From Hyphomicrobiales bacterium (GTDB lineage: Bacteria; Pseudomonadota; Alphaproteobacteria; Rhizobiales; Rhizobiaceae), in contig UBYX01000011.1 of NCBI GenBank assembly GCA_900469955.1, positions 1 to 64,000 on the forward strand: 64,000 nt of DNA, read 5' to 3'. Positions 10,095 through 20,559 of the stretch are shown in pieces. The translations under genes and the position numbers were made by a program. The notes under the pieces were generated by a model. The model did not search any database, had not been told where the DNA came from, and worked only from the letters and a program-made list of their open reading frames with translations. Position 1 is the stretch's first letter. Every line of letters begins with the position of its first letter.

Positions 10095-10889
10095 TCACGC
10101 CGCCGCTTTACGGCGGCGTTCTCGTTGAATCACTTCGGATGCCAGCTGCAGATAGGCCTGGCTGCCGGCACATTTCAGATCGTAAAGGATGGCCGGTTTT
10201 CCGTACGAGGGAGCTTCCGATACCCGAACGTTGCGCGGAATAAGGGTGTGATAAACCTTCTCGCCAAGATAGGTTCTGACGTCGCTGACCACCTGCTGAG
10301 CCAGGTTGTTACGCGCGTCGAACATCGTAAGCACGATGCCTTGAATGTCGAGCGTAGGGTTGACGGTGCGGCGGACCTGATCGACCGTCTCCAAAAGCTG
10401 ACTTAACCCTTCCAGGGCGAAGAACTCGCATTGCAGCGGAACCAGAACCGAGTGCGCGGCCGCCATCGCATTCATCGTCAAGAGATTGAAGGAGGGCGGG
10501 CAATCCAGCAGGATATAAGAATAGAATTGCGCTTCGTCGGTGTTGAGCGCGCGCCTCAATTTAAAGGCGCGATCGGATGCCTGGGATATTTCCATTTCGA
10601 AGCCGAGAAGGTCCATCGTGGACGGTACGATCCAGAGGTTGGGAACCGCCGTCTCCAAAGCTGTTTCAGCAACCGTATTATATCCCATAAGCAAGTCATA
10701 GGAGGACAATTTCCGGTCCCGGCGCTCGATTCCCAAGCCCGTACTGGCATTTCCTTGGGGGTCGAGATCCACGATCAGGACACGCTCACCAATCGCCGCA
10801 AGCGCCGTTGCGAGATTAATCGCTGTCGTCGTTTTGCCGACACCACCCTTTTGGTTGGCGATGGTGATAATCCGGTTTTTTTCGAACAT
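10095..10889 (-). CDS. parA: Chromosome partitioning ATPase ParA
   Basis: ParA (264 aa) is a deviant Walker ATPase that forms the gradient moving ParB-parS complexes. The motif [11 protein letters not shown] is at residues 11-21, with ILDCPPS and the IPRNVRVSEAPS stretch further on. The frame is open to 10994, but MFEKNRIITIANQKGG is the usual family N terminus, giving a start at 10889. It follows rsmG by 14 bases, forming the mnmG-rsmG-parA-parB order common in bacteria near the origin. Confidence 0.96.
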   Translation of the reverse strand: MFEKNRIITIANQKGGVGKTTTAINLATALAAIGERVLIVDLDPQGNASTGLGIERRDRKLSSYDLLMGYNTVAETALETAVPNLWIVPSTMDLLGFEMEISQASDRAFKLRRALNTDEAQFYSYILLDCPPSFNLLTMNAMAAAHSVLVPLQCEFFALEGLSQLLETVDQVRRTVNPTLDIQGIVLTMFDARNNLAQQVVSDVRTYLGEKVYHTLIPRNVRVSEAPSYGKPAILYDLKCAGSQAYLQLASEVIQRERRRKAAA

Positions 10890-10903
10890 ACCGCACCTGA
10901 GGT

Positions 10904-11521
10904 TTAGGGTTCTCTGCGCCTGATATTGCTCAGCTCGAGGATAACGGAATCTGGCTCCACGGCACTGTCGTGTTTTATCAGATCGAAAGCCCACCGACCA
11001 CGTGCTTTCTCGACTTCAGCGGCGTAATCCCGACCTTTGTGGAAAAAAGCGCGAGTATTTTTGTTATTCGTCCAAGATGCGGTGTAAAGAAGGAGCTGTT
11101 CAAGCTCAGCCAGAGCCCTGGCGGAAATGTGATTACATTCAGGAATTTCTTTGGCGGCGGCCTCTATCCGAATCGGATGGATCGAACCTCTTGCCCCTGT
11201 TTCGCTCAAAGCCACCCGCAAGAATGCAGCTTTCTTTTGATTGCTTTCGACGAGGTGGACCCAGCCCCCGCCGATTTCCGCTAGGAAGATTGCGGTGATG
11301 ACACCAGGAAAGCCGCCTCCAGAACCAAGATCCACCCAGCGGTTTGGGTCAGGGGAGAGCTGAAAGATTTGGGCGCTGTCTGCGATATGCCGGCGCCACA
11401 GTTCGTCAAGGGTCGATGGCGCAACAAGGTTGATTGTCCTCGCCCATTTTTGAAAGAGCCCGGCAAAGTGCTCCAGCCGCTCTTGCGTTTCACGTGAAAC
11501 ACTCCTGCCGTTTAGCAACAT
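10904..11521 (-). CDS. rsmG: 16S rRNA (guanine527-N7)-methyltransferase RsmG (GidB)
   Basis: RsmG (205 aa) uses SAM to methylate G527 of 16S rRNA; its loss causes low-level streptomycin resistance in other bacteria. Motif I of the Rossmann methyltransferase is [12 protein letters not shown] near residue 64, followed by [23 protein letters not shown] is also characteristic. The start codon overlaps the mnmG stop by one base. Its first 12 codons contain a nearly perfect parS (11486-11501), read as VSRET. Confidence 0.95.
   Translation of the reverse strand: MLLNGRSVSRETQERLEHFAGLFQKWARTINLVAPSTLDELWRRHIADSAQIFQLSPDPNRWVDLGSGGGFPGVITAIFLAEIGGGWVHLVESNQKKAAFLRVALSETGARGSIHPIRIEAAAKEIPECNHISARALAELEQLLLYTASWTNNKNTRAFFHKGRDYAAEVEKARGRWAFDLIKHDSAVEPDSVILELSNIRRREP
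11486..11501. other. parS site inside rsmG
   Basis: CGTTTCACGTGAAACA matches parS at 15 of 16 positions; only the outermost base differs. It lies within the rsmG reading frame and encodes VSRET. It is about 6.6 kb from the candidate oriC and 0.6 kb upstream of parA. I consider it a bona fide ParB target. Confidence 0.88.
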
Positions 11522-13401
11522 CAGGAGACTCGTTTTACGCGATTGGAAGCAACTTCATCTTTACGGAGCAAGGCAAGAAGGAGTGCGAGGGCCGCCGGGG
11601 TCATCCCGTTGACCTTGGCCGCTTGTGCAAGATTGGCGGGCCTGGATGCCGCCAGCTTCTGCTTAACCTCGTTTGAAAGTCCGGAAAGCGTATAGAAATC
11701 AAACTCTTGCGGAATAATTCTAGCTTCGTTGCGCTGGGTCGCGGTTATGTCCGCCGCTTGCCGATCCATATAGACCGCATACGAAGCCTCGATTTCCAGT
11801 GCCTGACGGGCTTTCAATGAAAACTCGGTCAGATGAGGCCATATGGAGGAAAGCGAAAGCAATGACTGATCAGGGTAGGACAGCATTTCATAAGCAGTCC
11901 GGCGCTGTCCGTCCTGATTCATTTTTAAACCGTATTTCATCGCTTCATTGGGCGTCAGATCGAGCGACTTAAGAGTTAGCCGAAGACGATCCAAGTCTTG
12001 GCTATATTCGCCAAATTTTTCCTGTCGCGACGTACCGACACAACCAAGGTCGATACCTTTTGGAGTCAGTCTTACATCGGCATTGTCCGCACGCAAAGAG
12101 AGCCGGTATTCGGCGCGGGAGGTAAACATGCGATAGGGCTCGGTGACGCCGCGCGAAGTCAGGTCGTCGATCATAACGCCGATATAGGAATCGGCGCGGC
12201 TGAAGTGGTATGCGTCTCCACCGCCGGCCTTCAGAGCGGCGTTCAGCCCCGCGACGAGACCCTGCGCCGCCGCTTCTTCATAACCGGTTGTCCCATTGAT
12301 TTGACCTGCAAGAAACAATCCCTGCATCTTCACGACTTCGAGGGACGGCGTCAGCTCGCGGGGGTCGACGTGATCATATTCGATCGCGTAGCCTGGTTGA
12401 AGAATAACGACCTCCTCCAGTCCGGGGATCGTGCGAATGAATGCCTCCTGCACTTCGGCCGGAAGCGAGGTAGAGATACCGTTCGGATAAACAGTAAAAT
12501 CATCCAGGCCTTCCGGTTCCAGAAATATCTGGTGGCCGTCTCTCTCTCCAAAGCGGACGATCTTGTCTTCGATCGAAGGACAGTATCGCGGCCCCACGCC
12601 TTCGATCTGACCCGAATACATGGCCGAGCGATGGATGTTGTCCGAGATGATTTTATGGGTAGCATCCGTTGTCCGGGTAACGCCGCAAGCGATCTGCCGG
12701 GTTGTGATCCGGTCGGTCATGAACGAGAACGGTACGGGCTCGTCATCCGCTTCCTGCCGGCCGATATTGCTCCAGTCGATCGTTCGCCCATCGAGGCGGG
12801 CAGGGGTTCCTGTCTTGAGCCGTCCGAGCCGCAGCCCGAGCCGCTGGAGGGTGTCTGAAAGTCCGAGAGACGGTTCTTCGCCAGCGCGACCTGCGGGAAT
12901 CTTCTTGTCCCCGATATGGATCAGACCCCGCAAAAAAGTGCCTGTGGTGAGGACAACCGTTCCGCATCCGAATCGACGTTCATCTTCCATTACTACCGCA
13001 GTGACGCGACCGTCTTCGACCTGGATGTCGAAGGCATCGCCTTCAATGACTTCCAGGTTATGATGGTTCAGTATCTCTCTCTGCATCGCAAGGCGATAAA
13101 GCTTACGATCCGCTTGCGTTCGGGGACCTTGAACCGCAGGTCCTTTTTTGCGGTTCAGCAACCGAAATTGGATGCCCGCCTCGTCGGCAACGCGGCCCAT
13201 CAAACCATCCAGAGCGTCAACCTCGCGAACAAGATGTCCCTTGCCCAACCCGCCGATTGCCGGATTGCAGGACATGACGCCGATCGTCTCTTTCTTATGA
13301 GTAATCAGGGCAGTTCTGGCGCCCATGCGGGCGGCGACGCTTGCTGCTTCACAGCCCGCATGGCCCCCGCCGATAACCACAACGTCGAATGTCGCGTCCA
13401 T
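11521..13401 (-). CDS. mnmG: tRNA uridine-5-carboxymethylaminomethyl modification enzyme MnmG (GidA)
   Basis: MnmG (626 aa) is the FAD- and NADH-dependent partner of MnmE; together they modify U34 in the wobble position of several tRNAs. The FAD-binding GGGHAGCEA lies at about residue 10. [13 protein letters not shown] and [22 protein letters not shown] are signature stretches. The C-terminal helical domain binds MnmE. The ATG at 13401 has GGAG eight bases upstream and is preferred to the in-frame GTG at 13410. A parS-like site lies between it and mnmE. Confidence 0.95.
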   Translation of the reverse strand: MDATFDVVVIGGGHAGCEAASVAARMGARTALITHKKETIGVMSCNPAIGGLGKGHLVREVDALDGLMGRVADEAGIQFRLLNRKKGPAVQGPRTQADRKLYRLAMQREILNHHNLEVIEGDAFDIQVEDGRVTAVVMEDERRFGCGTVVLTTGTFLRGLIHIGDKKIPAGRAGEEPSLGLSDTLQRLGLRLGRLKTGTPARLDGRTIDWSNIGRQEADDEPVPFSFMTDRITTRQIACGVTRTTDATHKIISDNIHRSAMYSGQIEGVGPRYCPSIEDKIVRFGERDGHQIFLEPEGLDDFTVYPNGISTSLPAEVQEAFIRTIPGLEEVVILQPGYAIEYDHVDPRELTPSLEVVKMQGLFLAGQINGTTGYEEAAAQGLVAGLNAALKAGGGDAYHFSRADSYIGVMIDDLTSRGVTEPYRMFTSRAEYRLSLRADNADVRLTPKGIDLGCVGTSRQEKFGEYSQDLDRLRLTLKSLDLTPNEAMKYGLKMNQDGQRRTAYEMLSYPDQSLLSLSSIWPHLTEFSLKARQALEIEASYAVYMDRQAADITATQRNEARIIPQEFDFYTLSGLSNEVKQKLAASRPANLAQAAKVNGMTPAALALLLALLRKDEVASNRVKRVS

Positions 13402-13430
13402 TTCCGTCACTCCACGAACACACCGTCGGG

Positions 13431-13446
13431 CGTTTCACGTGAATCA
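13431..13446. other. parS site at the mnmE stop codon
   Basis: CGTTTCACGTGAATCA matches parS at 14 of 16 positions and has the intact core TTTCACGTGAA. Its right end contains the stop codon of mnmE (13444-13446). It lies in the 33-base mnmE-mnmG gap, about 4.6 kb from the candidate oriC. Confidence 0.8.
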
Positions 13447-14745
13447 CTTGCCGATGCAGAATTGCGAAAAAATGATATCCAGGAGTTGCTCGACATCCAC
13501 CTGCCCGGTTATCCGACCAAGGGAGGAGGCTGCGGCACGCAGACTTTCAGCTCGAACATCAAGTTCCCTGCCGTTTAACGCTTCCTCGAGGAAATTGGAA
13601 GCCTCTTTGAGATGGCGACTCTGCCTTAAGCGATTCGGGACAAGCGATCCCGACCAGATCTGCTGAAGATTGGCGAGCAAGCGGGCCCGCAGCTCCTCAA
13701 GACCCTCGCCAGTCTGGCTTGAAATACAGAGATCATAGGCCGGCGAGGGACCATGCCTGTCCCTCTTCGTTCCGACCCGCAGCATGTTCGGCATGTCGGG
13801 AGTGTGAGACTGTTTCGGATCCGAATCGATCTCCTCCAGGTTCAGGATCAGATCCGCTTTCTCGATAGCGGACAAAGCCCTCCTAACACCCTCCAGCTCC
13901 ACCCGATCGTCGGTGGATCGCAGGCCCGCCGTGTCGAAAAATCGTACGAGATAGCCTTCGAGATCGATATCTACATGCAGGATATCCCGCGTCGTGCCCG
14001 CAATCTCGGTCACAATAGCGACGTCCCGCTTGGCCAACGCGTTCAGCAGACTGGATTTGCCCGCATTGGGTGGCCCCGCAATTACTACCTTGTATCCGTC
14101 GCGGATGACTTCTCCGGCCTTGGCCGCCGCAATATGCTCCTTAAGTTCCAGAGAGAGATCCGCCATGTCCGACCACACTCGGTCGGAAACCGATCCCGGA
14201 ACGTCATCCTCGTCGGCAAAGTCCAGTTCTGCTTCGATCAGGGCACGGGCGCGAGTCAGGCGCTCAGCCCACTGATTGTAGAGGGCGGATTGGCCACCGA
14301 GACCTTGTTCCACAGCCAGCCTGCGTTGCATCTCGGTTTCGGCCGCTATGAGGTCGGCAAGGCCTTCAACTTCCACCAAGTCCAGCTTGCCGTTCTCAAA
14401 TGCCCGTCTCGAAAACTCACCTGCTTCTGCGAGCCGCAAACCGAGGTTTTCAAGTTCATCGTAGATCGCAGTAACAACTGCCCGGCTGCCATGCAGTTGG
14501 AACTCGACGCAGTCTTCCCCTGTAAACGAATGAGGCCCGGGAAAGAGGAGCACAAGCGCCTGATCGATCACCAAGCCATCGCGGCCTCGAATTGTTCTCA
14601 GCGCCGCCTTGCGGGCTTGCGGCAAGTCTCCAGCCAGAACTCGTGCCGCATCGAAGGACGCAGGTCCGCTGAGCCGCAGGACCGCAACGCCCGCCGGCAG
14701 AACGCCACTGGAAAGTGCAAAGATCGTATCTTCGGATGAAATCAT
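13444..14745 (-). CDS. mnmE: tRNA modification GTPase MnmE (TrmE)
   Basis: MnmE (433 aa) works with MnmG in U34 tRNA modification and supplies the folate-binding and GTPase parts. The N-terminal folate-binding domain (1-115) is followed by helices interrupted by the G domain, with P-loop [11 protein letters not shown] near residue 218, GTTRD, DTAGL, and a G4 motif written TKRD rather than NKxD. The C-terminal Cys is in FCIGK, as in the family. The length is somewhat below the E. coli protein, which is usual for alphaproteobacteria. Confidence 0.95.
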   Translation of the reverse strand: MISSEDTIFALSSGVLPAGVAVLRLSGPASFDAARVLAGDLPQARKAALRTIRGRDGLVIDQALVLLFPGPHSFTGEDCVEFQLHGSRAVVTAIYDELENLGLRLAEAGEFSRRAFENGKLDLVEVEGLADLIAAETEMQRRLAVEQGLGGQSALYNQWAERLTRARALIEAELDFADEDDVPGSVSDRVWSDMADLSLELKEHIAAAKAGEVIRDGYKVVIAGPPNAGKSSLLNALAKRDVAIVTEIAGTTRDILHVDIDLEGYLVRFFDTAGLRSTDDRVELEGVRRALSAIEKADLILNLEEIDSDPKQSHTPDMPNMLRVGTKRDRHGPSPAYDLCISSQTGEGLEELRARLLANLQQIWSGSLVPNRLRQSRHLKEASNFLEEALNGRELDVRAESLRAAASSLGRITGQVDVEQLLDIIFSQFCIGK

Positions 14746-14781
14746 TGGAGTGCCTTAACAAACCAAACCCGAAAAATCAAA

Positions 14782-14806
14782 AAGCGCCCGGACGAGCCGA
14801 GCGCTT
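14782..14806 (-). terminator. Rho-independent terminator after rho
   Basis: A 10-bp stem with one wobble pair (14782-14791 with 14797-14806, loop of 5) sits between rho and mnmE. On the minus strand it is followed by a T-rich stretch. It should end the rho transcript and insulate the mnmE-mnmG-rsmG-parAB unit. Confidence 0.8.
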
Positions 14807-14830
14807 CTATTAACTGAATCCGGCTAAGGA

Positions 14831-16096
14831 TCAGGTATTCATCGAATCGAAGAAATCGCCGTTGTTTTTCGTCTGCTTCAACTTGTCGATGAGGAATTCG
14901 ATGGCATCCGTCGTTCCCATCGGGGCAAGGATGCGGCGGAGCACGAAAATCTTCTGCAGGTCCTGACGCGGTACCAGAAGGTCTTCCTTGCGGGTACCCG
15001 ATTTGAGGATATCCATGGATGGGAAGATGCGCTTGTCGGCCACCTTTCGATCAAGGACAATTTCCGAGTTGCCAGTACCCTTGAATTCTTCGAAGATGAC
15101 TTCATCCATCCGGCTTCCGGTATCGATCAGAGCGGTCGCTATGATCGTCAGCGAACCCCCTTCTTCGATGTTGCGGGCGGCGCCGAAGAACCGTTTTGGA
15201 CGTTGCAGGGCGTTGGCATCGACGCCGCCTGTCAGAACCTTGCCGGACGAGGGAACGACCGTGTTGTAGGCGCGGCCGAGCCGGGTGATGGAATCGAGCA
15301 GGATCACCACGTCGCGTCCGTGTTCGACCAGGCGCTTCGCCTTTTCGATGACCATTTCAGCGACCTGCACATGCCGGACCGCCGGCTCGTCGAACGTCGA
15401 GGAAACCACTTCGCCCTTCACCGAGCGCTGCATGTCCGTCACTTCTTCCGGCCGCTCGTCGATCAGCAGAACGATGAGGTAACATTCCGGATGATTGGCG
15501 GTGATCGAATGAGCGATGTTCTGCAGAAGAACGGTCTTACCGGTCCGCGGAGGAGCGACGATCAGTCCGCGCTGACCCTTTCCGAGGGGCGCGACCAGAT
15601 CGATGACCCGCGCCGACAGATCCTTGGAAGTCGGAATGTCGAGTTCCATCTTGAAGCGCTCGTTGGGATAGAGCGGCGTCAGATTGTCGAAATGGACCTT
15701 GTGACGGATCTTTTCCGGGTCGTCGAAATTGATCGTATTGACCTTCAGCAGAGCGAAATAACGCTCGCCTTCCTTCGGACCACGGATCGGCCCTTCGACG
15801 GTGTCGCCGCTTTTCAGCGAGAAGCGGCGGATCTGGGACGGGGAGATGTAGATGTCGTCGGGGCCCGGCAGATAGTTGGCATTCGCCGACCGCAGGAAGC
15901 CGAACCCATCCTGCAAGACCTCGACCACGCCCTCGCCGATGATCTCGACATCCTGGCTCGCCAGAACCTTGAGAATTGCGAACATCAGCTCCTGCTTGCG
16001 CATCGTGCTGGCGTTCTCGACCTCAAGCGATTCGGCAAAGGTCAGCAAATCCGTAGGGGATTTGCTCTTGAGTTCTTGAAGCTTCATTTCAGCCAT
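14831..16096 (-). CDS. rho: Transcription termination factor Rho
   Basis: Rho (421 aa) is the hexameric RNA helicase that ends transcription at rut sites. The N-terminal helix bundle (1-45) and OSB RNA-binding fold (DGFGFLRS near residue 66) precede the ATPase core with Walker [11 protein letters not shown] near residue 180, the Walker [14 protein letters not shown], and the Q-loop/R-loop region ([19 protein letters not shown]). The length is typical. About 180 non-coding bases separate it from hemJ and include a weak parS-like site. Confidence 0.97.
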   Translation of the reverse strand: MAEMKLQELKSKSPTDLLTFAESLEVENASTMRKQELMFAILKVLASQDVEIIGEGVVEVLQDGFGFLRSANANYLPGPDDIYISPSQIRRFSLKSGDTVEGPIRGPKEGERYFALLKVNTINFDDPEKIRHKVHFDNLTPLYPNERFKMELDIPTSKDLSARVIDLVAPLGKGQRGLIVAPPRTGKTVLLQNIAHSITANHPECYLIVLLIDERPEEVTDMQRSVKGEVVSSTFDEPAVRHVQVAEMVIEKAKRLVEHGRDVVILLDSITRLGRAYNTVVPSSGKVLTGGVDANALQRPKRFFGAARNIEEGGSLTIIATALIDTGSRMDEVIFEEFKGTGNSEIVLDRKVADKRIFPSMDILKSGTRKEDLLVPRQDLQKIFVLRRILAPMGTTDAIEFLIDKLKQTKNNGDFFDSMNT

Positions 16097-16224
16097 GAAG
16101 GGGGACCATATTGAGAATTTCAGGGAGATTGTAGGCGTGTCGGTGAAATTCGCTACCGCGGAAGATGATCCGGGGACGACAGGAAATTACACGCATGCCA
16201 CGAGATGAGATGGGGGGAAAATAG

Positions 16225-16240
16225 CGATTCACGTGGAACG
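16225..16240. other. Weak parS-like site between rho and hemJ
   Basis: CGATTCACGTGGAACG matches parS at 12 of 16 positions but keeps the central TTCACGTG. It lies in the rho-hemJ gap, about 1.8 kb from the candidate oriC. Because of four mismatches it may be a decayed or low-affinity site. Confidence 0.45.
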
Positions 16241-16278
16241 CCGCAAGAGGGTTCGCCAAATCTCGTCAAAGAAAGCGA

Positions 16279-16824
16279 TCAGAAAGGTTTTACGATCACC
16301 AAAATGACGATCCCGATCATCAACAAGGTCGGCAACTCGTTCATCATCCGCCAATAACGGGGCGATCTTCTGGGACCGTCCGCGGCAAACGCCCGTACCG
16401 CACGGCTGAACAGCACATGCACTGCGGTAAGCAGAACCACCAGGGCGATTTTTCCGTGCAGCCACCCGCCCCGGAACTGGTAGACATCCCAGGCGAGATA
16501 GAGACCGAGTACCCAGGTGATCATCATTGCCGGGTTCATGATGATTTTCAGAAGCCGCTGCTCCATCATTTTGAATGTCTCCGACTGTGCCGAGCCGGGT
16601 TCAGCATCGCTGTGATAGATGAACAGCCTCGGCATGTAGAGAAGCCCCGCCATCCACGAGATCACGGCGATCACGTGAAAAGCCTTGATGTAGAGGATGA
16701 AATCATCCGGCCTGGCGAGATAGACCGCCGCAAGGATTGCGAGGAATATGCCGAGAGCCACCAAAGCCCTGGTGGCCGAACGCCGTCCCGCCGGTTTGCC
16801 GGTTTGAAGCTCGTCGGCACTCAT
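16279..16824 (-). CDS. hemJ: Protoporphyrinogen IX oxidase HemJ
   Basis: This 181-aa inner-membrane protein is of the HemJ family, which oxidises protoporphyrinogen IX to protoporphyrin IX in bacteria without HemG or HemY. It has about four to five hydrophobic segments, starting near residues 20-38. The conserved His in [23 protein letters not shown] and the Arg-rich loop support the family. The start codon overlaps the hemE stop by 4 bases, which couples two steps of haem synthesis. The frame also fits older CopD-like annotations. Confidence 0.88.
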   Translation of the reverse strand: MSADELQTGKPAGRRSATRALVALGIFLAILAAVYLARPDDFILYIKAFHVIAVISWMAGLLYMPRLFIYHSDAEPGSAQSETFKMMEQRLLKIIMNPAMMITWVLGLYLAWDVYQFRGGWLHGKIALVVLLTAVHVLFSRAVRAFAADGPRRSPRYWRMMNELPTLLMIGIVILVIVKPF

Positions 16825-17855
16825 ACCCCTGCCTCACGCACCCGCCTGACCAGCGCCGTCACGTTTTCCGGATCAGCCTCCGGGGTGATCCCATGGCCGA
16901 GATTGAAGATCAGCGGGCCATTTCCGAGCTTATCGAGAATGGCATCGATCCCCTCCTCCAGCGATCGACCGCCGGCAACGACCCGCATCGGATCCAGATT
17001 ACCTTGGACGGGGCCATCCTTCTGCAGCTCCGCGGCGAAGAAAAGCGGGACGGACCAATCGAGACCGATCGCGTCGGCCTTCGTCTTCTGGCGATAGTGA
17101 AGCAGATTGAGGCCTGCACCCTTGGCGAATGCAATGATTTTTGCCTGCGGCCGACGGCTGCGGACGATCTCGATCATCCGGGCGACCGGCTTTACCGCAA
17201 AATTCTCGAACTCCCGCTCGCCGAGCACACCGGCCCAGGAATCGAAAATCTGAACCGCATCGGCGCCGGCGTCGATCTGGGCTATCAGATATTCGGCTGA
17301 GATCTCCGCCAGGAAGGACAGGAGCTTCTCGAAAGCTTCGGGATGTCGGTAGGCGAAAAGCCTCGCCGGTGCCTGGTCCGGTGTCCCATGCCCGGCAATC
17401 ATGTAGGTTGCAACCGTCCAGGGCGCTCCGCAGAAACCCAGCAGCGCCGTTTCTTCAGGCAACTCCTGCCGCAGGCGACCTACGGTTTCGATCACCGGCG
17501 CCAAATGGCCCAGCACGCTCTCACCCTCGAGGTTTCCGATGCCGGAAACGTCGATGGGATCCATCTGCGGCCCTTCGCCCTGCACGAAGCGAACATTCCG
17601 TTTCAGCGCATCGGGAATCACGAGAATGTCGGAGAACAGAATGGCCGCATCGAAGCCGTAGCGCCGGATCGGCTGCAAGGTTACCTCGACAGCCAGATCC
17701 GGCGTGTAACAGAGATCAAGGAAGCTCCCTGCCTTGACTCGGGTTTCCCGGTACTCCGGCAGATAACGTCCCGCCTGTCTCATGAGCCAGATTGGTGGCG
17801 GAGCAACGGTTTTGCCGTTCAGCACCTCGACGATCTTCCGGTATGGGCCGGTCAA
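16821..17855 (-). CDS. hemE: Uroporphyrinogen decarboxylase
   Basis: HemE (344 aa) decarboxylates uroporphyrinogen III to coproporphyrinogen III. The N-terminal signature [20 protein letters not shown] is clear, as are [14 protein letters not shown] and the C-terminal [16 protein letters not shown]. The start appears to be TTG at 17855, preceded by GGGGAG at a suitable distance; no better ATG is available in frame. The A+T-rich sequence directly upstream belongs to the candidate replication origin, as in Caulobacter and Sinorhizobium. Confidence 0.95.
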   Translation of the reverse strand: MTGPYRKIVEVLNGKTVAPPPIWLMRQAGRYLPEYRETRVKAGSFLDLCYTPDLAVEVTLQPIRRYGFDAAILFSDILVIPDALKRNVRFVQGEGPQMDPIDVSGIGNLEGESVLGHLAPVIETVGRLRQELPEETALLGFCGAPWTVATYMIAGHGTPDQAPARLFAYRHPEAFEKLLSFLAEISAEYLIAQIDAGADAVQIFDSWAGVLGEREFENFAVKPVARMIEIVRSRRPQAKIIAFAKGAGLNLLHYRQKTKADAIGLDWSVPLFFAAELQKDGPVQGNLDPMRVVAGGRSLEEGIDAILDKLGNGPLIFNLGHGITPEADPENVTALVRRVREAGV

Positions 17856-18258
17856 TGGGGTCTCCCCTAAATAAAAGAAATGAATCTAGAATAGGTTTCT
17901 ATTTCTTAGAGTCGGTGAGTAGCAAGGATTAAAGTTAGGTCACAGACGGCGCGACGATCGGCCGCTTTCCGCAATGTTCTGGACAAAAAAATGCTAACAA
18001 CAGAAGGTTTGCGGGGATAGCGCGCTTCCTTCAACGTAATCAAAGACTTGTGTTGATCGATGAAGAAGCCGAGCTTGTGGACAAGCTGGGGATGAGAAAG
18101 GCGCTTGATGCCCTTGTCCACAGAGTGCACAAGGGTCGTGGATCTCCATCCGCAGCACCCGCGAATGTGGAAAACTAGGCAGTTTTCCCAGACCCCGAGA
18201 GGCGGCTGGCCTGGATCGATCGTCTCTCCCGGGTTGTCAACAAAGGGTAAAGATTAGC
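17856..18258. other. oriC: Candidate chromosomal replication origin (oriC)
   Basis: The 403 bases between hemE and the divergent regulator gene contain no credible gene. They hold five matches or near-matches to the DnaA box: TTGTCCACA on the minus strand at 18076-18084 and on the plus strand at 18114-18122, TTTTCCACA on the minus strand at 18166-18174, TTGTCAACA at 18234-18242, and TTGTCCAGA on the minus strand at 17978-17986. An A+T-rich stretch beside hemE (17868-17911), with an inverted repeat AAGAAAT (17875-17881) and ATTTCTT (17901-17907), could be the unwinding element. The hemE location matches origins mapped in Caulobacter and Sinorhizobium. No box is a perfect TTATCCACA. Confidence 0.75.
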
Positions 18259-19080
18259 GTGGAGAACAGAAAAAATTTCTTCCATCTGCATCTGATATCT
18301 GACTCAACCGGGGAGACTCTCATCTCCGCGGGTCGCGCGGCTGCTGCCCAATTCCAGTCTTCCCTTGCCGTCGAACATGTCTACCCGCTGATCCGCAATC
18401 GCAAGCAGCTCCTGTCCGTTCTCGAGGCTGTCGATCAGGAACCGGGTATCGTGCTCTATACGATTGTCGATCATGAACTGGCGGGATTGATTGATGAGCG
18501 CTGTAGGGAGATGGGTTTGCCTTCGGTCAATGTCCTGGAGCCGGTCATGATCACTTTCCAGGCCTATCTGGGAGCTCCATCGCGCCGTCGCGTGGGCGCT
18601 CAGCACGCCTTGAACGCCGAATATTTCAAGCGCATCGAAGCCCTCAACTTCACCATGGATCATGACGATGGCCAGATGCCGGAAAGTTATGATGAAGCGG
18701 ACGTGGTGCTGATCGGGATCAGCCGCACCTCGAAAACCCCGACGAGCATCTACCTCGCCAATCGCGGCATCAAGACGGCCAACATTCCAATCGTGCAGGG
18801 CGTGGATCTGCCGGAAAGCCTCTACCGCGCTGTCCGGCCGCTGATTGTCGGTCTGATAGCGACGACGGACCGGATCAGTCAGGTGCGCGAAAACCGTGAC
18901 CTTGGCGCGACCCAGGGTTTCGATCGACACCATTATACCGACCGGGCCAGCATCAACGAGGAACTGAAATATGCACGGGCGCTTTGCGCGCGCCATAACT
19001 GGCCGATCATCGACGTGACACGGAGATCCATCGAGGAGACGGCGGCGGCAATCGTTGCGCTACGCCCCAAGCTGCGTTAA
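18259..19080 (+). CDS. Kinase/pyrophosphorylase, regulator of pyruvate phosphate dikinase (DUF299)
   Basis: The 273-aa protein belongs to the PSRP/PDRP family, which phosphorylates and dephosphorylates pyruvate phosphate dikinase or PEP synthase and so controls gluconeogenic flux. The N terminus [15 protein letters not shown] and the P-loop-like [18 protein letters not shown] near residue 155 are diagnostic. The start is GTG at 18259. It faces away from hemE across the candidate origin, and the next gene begins 32 bases downstream. Whether the target is PPDK (usual in rhizobia) or PEP synthase cannot be read from this window. Confidence 0.9.
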   Translation: MENRKNFFHLHLISDSTGETLISAGRAAAAQFQSSLAVEHVYPLIRNRKQLLSVLEAVDQEPGIVLYTIVDHELAGLIDERCREMGLPSVNVLEPVMITFQAYLGAPSRRRVGAQHALNAEYFKRIEALNFTMDHDDGQMPESYDEADVVLIGISRTSKTPTSIYLANRGIKTANIPIVQGVDLPESLYRAVRPLIVGLIATTDRISQVRENRDLGATQGFDRHHYTDRASINEELKYARALCARHNWPIIDVTRRSIEETAAAIVALRPKLR

Positions 19081-19112
19081 GCGAAATCTCTGCCATTTCT
19101 GGGAGATATTTC

Positions 19113-19706
19113 GTGACATCGCCTCTCGTGCTTGCCTCCTCCAGCCCCTTTCGCCGAATGTTGATGGAAAACGCCGGCCTGACTTTTGAAAGCCACGCCG
19201 CGGATATCGATGAGCGGAAGATTGAAGCAAGCCTGGAAGGTGCAAGTCCCGATCAGGTCGCGCTGGCTCTTGCCAAGGCAAAGGCGCTGGAGGTCGGCCG
19301 GCGTCATTCCAGTGCCTTGGTAATCGGCTCGGACCAGACCATGTCGCTCGAAAATCGTGTTTTTCATAAGCCGAAATCGCTTGGCGAAGCGAAGGAGAAC
19401 CTTCTGTCGCTGTCGGGCAAGACCCATCGGCTGAACAGCGCCATCGCGATCACCAAGGGTCACGATGTCTTGTGGGAGCACATTGCGCACGCCGACATGA
19501 CGGTGCGCTCCCTGACGGGGACCTTTGTCGACCGCTATCTGGCGCGCGTGGGTGAGAAGGCACTTTCCAGCGTCGGCGCCTATCAGCTGGAGGGAGAGGG
19601 TATTCAGCTTTTCTCCGGCATCGAGGGCGACTATTTCACTATCCTGGGCCTGCCGATGCTGCCGCTCCTTGATAAGCTGCGGGTGCTTGGAGCTATCGAT
19701 GGCTGA
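19113..19706 (+). CDS. Maf-like nucleoside triphosphate pyrophosphatase
   Basis: The 197-aa Maf/YceF-family protein hydrolyses non-canonical or modified nucleoside triphosphates. The N-terminal [17 protein letters not shown], the [10 protein letters not shown] stretch, and GAYQLEGEG are family signatures. The start is GTG at 19113 with GGGAG upstream. It overlaps aroE by 8 bases, and its stop codon is inside a parS site. Subfamily specificity (dTTP/UTP versus m7GTP) cannot be settled by eye. Confidence 0.9.
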   Translation: MTSPLVLASSSPFRRMLMENAGLTFESHAADIDERKIEASLEGASPDQVALALAKAKALEVGRRHSSALVIGSDQTMSLENRVFHKPKSLGEAKENLLSLSGKTHRLNSAIAITKGHDVLWEHIAHADMTVRSLTGTFVDRYLARVGEKALSSVGAYQLEGEGIQLFSGIEGDYFTILGLPMLPLLDKLRVLGAIDG

Positions 19707-20559
19707 TTCACGTGAAACATTCTTGGTTAACGCTTTCGTAACCGGCTGGCCGGTGAAGCATTCGCGCTCGCCGATGATCCATGGTTATTGGCTGAAGCAA
19801 TTCGAAATTTCGGGTTCCTATCGGGCAGAGGCGGTGACGGAAGCGGATTTCCCAGCCTTCATCCAGTCGCTGAAGGACGGCAGTTCCGGATACCGTGGCG
19901 GCAATGTCACCATTCCTCATAAGGAACTTGCGTTCAAGCTTGCTGACAGGCCGGATGAACTGGCTGAAGAACTCGGCGCTTCCAACACTCTCTGGCTGGA
20001 GGAGGGCATCCTCAAGGCGACGAACACCGATGGTTACGGCTTCACCGCCAATCTCGATGATCGTTGTCCTGGTTGGGACAAAGCCGGCCGGGCGGTGATC
20101 TTCGGTGCGGGCGGGGCGAGCAGGGCCGTCATCCAGGCTGTCCGCGATCGCGGTATCGGCGAGATCCATGTGGTCAATCGCACATTGCCGCGGGCAAAAG
20201 AACTCGCCGACCGCTTTGGCACCAGGATACACGCGCATCCGGTGGAAGCGTTGGACGAAGTGATGGCGGGCGCAGAATTGTTCGTCAACACCACCTCACT
20301 CGGCATGGACGGCAGCCCGGTGCCTGAAGTGGATTTCTCACCGCTCCGCAGCGGCGCCGTGGTGACAGACATCGTTTATGTGCCGCTGAAGACCCCTTTG
20401 CTCGCCCAGGCGGAAGAGCAGGGATTTCCGATTGTCGATGGTCTCGGAATGCTTCTGCATCAGGCGGTACCCGGTTTCGAGAAGTGGTTCGGCCGCCGCC
20501 CGACTGTCGATGCCGCCCTCCGGGATCTGGTGATCGCCGATATGGAAAGACACGGATGA
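19699..20559 (+). CDS. aroE: Shikimate 5-dehydrogenase
   Basis: AroE (286 aa) reduces 3-dehydroshikimate to shikimate with NADPH in aromatic amino acid synthesis. The substrate loop [14 protein letters not shown] is near residue 19, NVTIPHKE follows, and the NADP-binding GAGGASRAV lies near 136. The frame is open from 19525, but the family N terminus starts at the ATG at 19699 ([19 protein letters not shown]). The gene overlaps maf by 8 bases and coaE by 4, so translation is coupled. A parS site lies in its second to seventh codons. Confidence 0.95.
   Translation: MADSRETFLVNAFVTGWPVKHSRSPMIHGYWLKQFEISGSYRAEAVTEADFPAFIQSLKDGSSGYRGGNVTIPHKELAFKLADRPDELAEELGASNTLWLEEGILKATNTDGYGFTANLDDRCPGWDKAGRAVIFGAGGASRAVIQAVRDRGIGEIHVVNRTLPRAKELADRFGTRIHAHPVEALDEVMAGAELFVNTTSLGMDGSPVPEVDFSPLRSGAVVTDIVYVPLKTPLLAQAEEQGFPIVDGLGMLLHQAVPGFEKWFGRRPTVDAALRDLVIADMERHG
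19704..19719. other. parS site at the maf-aroE overlap
   Basis: TGATTCACGTGAAACA matches parS at 15 of 16 positions. Its first three bases are the maf stop codon, while in the aroE frame it encodes DSRET. It is about 1.7 kb from the candidate oriC and one of the two best matches in the window. Confidence 0.88.

Noticed and set aside
16663-16680. GATCACGTGAAAAG in hemJ as a parS site
   Set aside because: Only the central CACGTGAAA matches and the left half is lost. It is probably chance in coding sequence.
17906-18130. 74-aa open frame on the minus strand between hemE and the kinase/pyrophosphorylase gene
   Set aside because: It resembles no family and lies across several DnaA-box-like sequences. 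Non-coding origin DNA explains it better.
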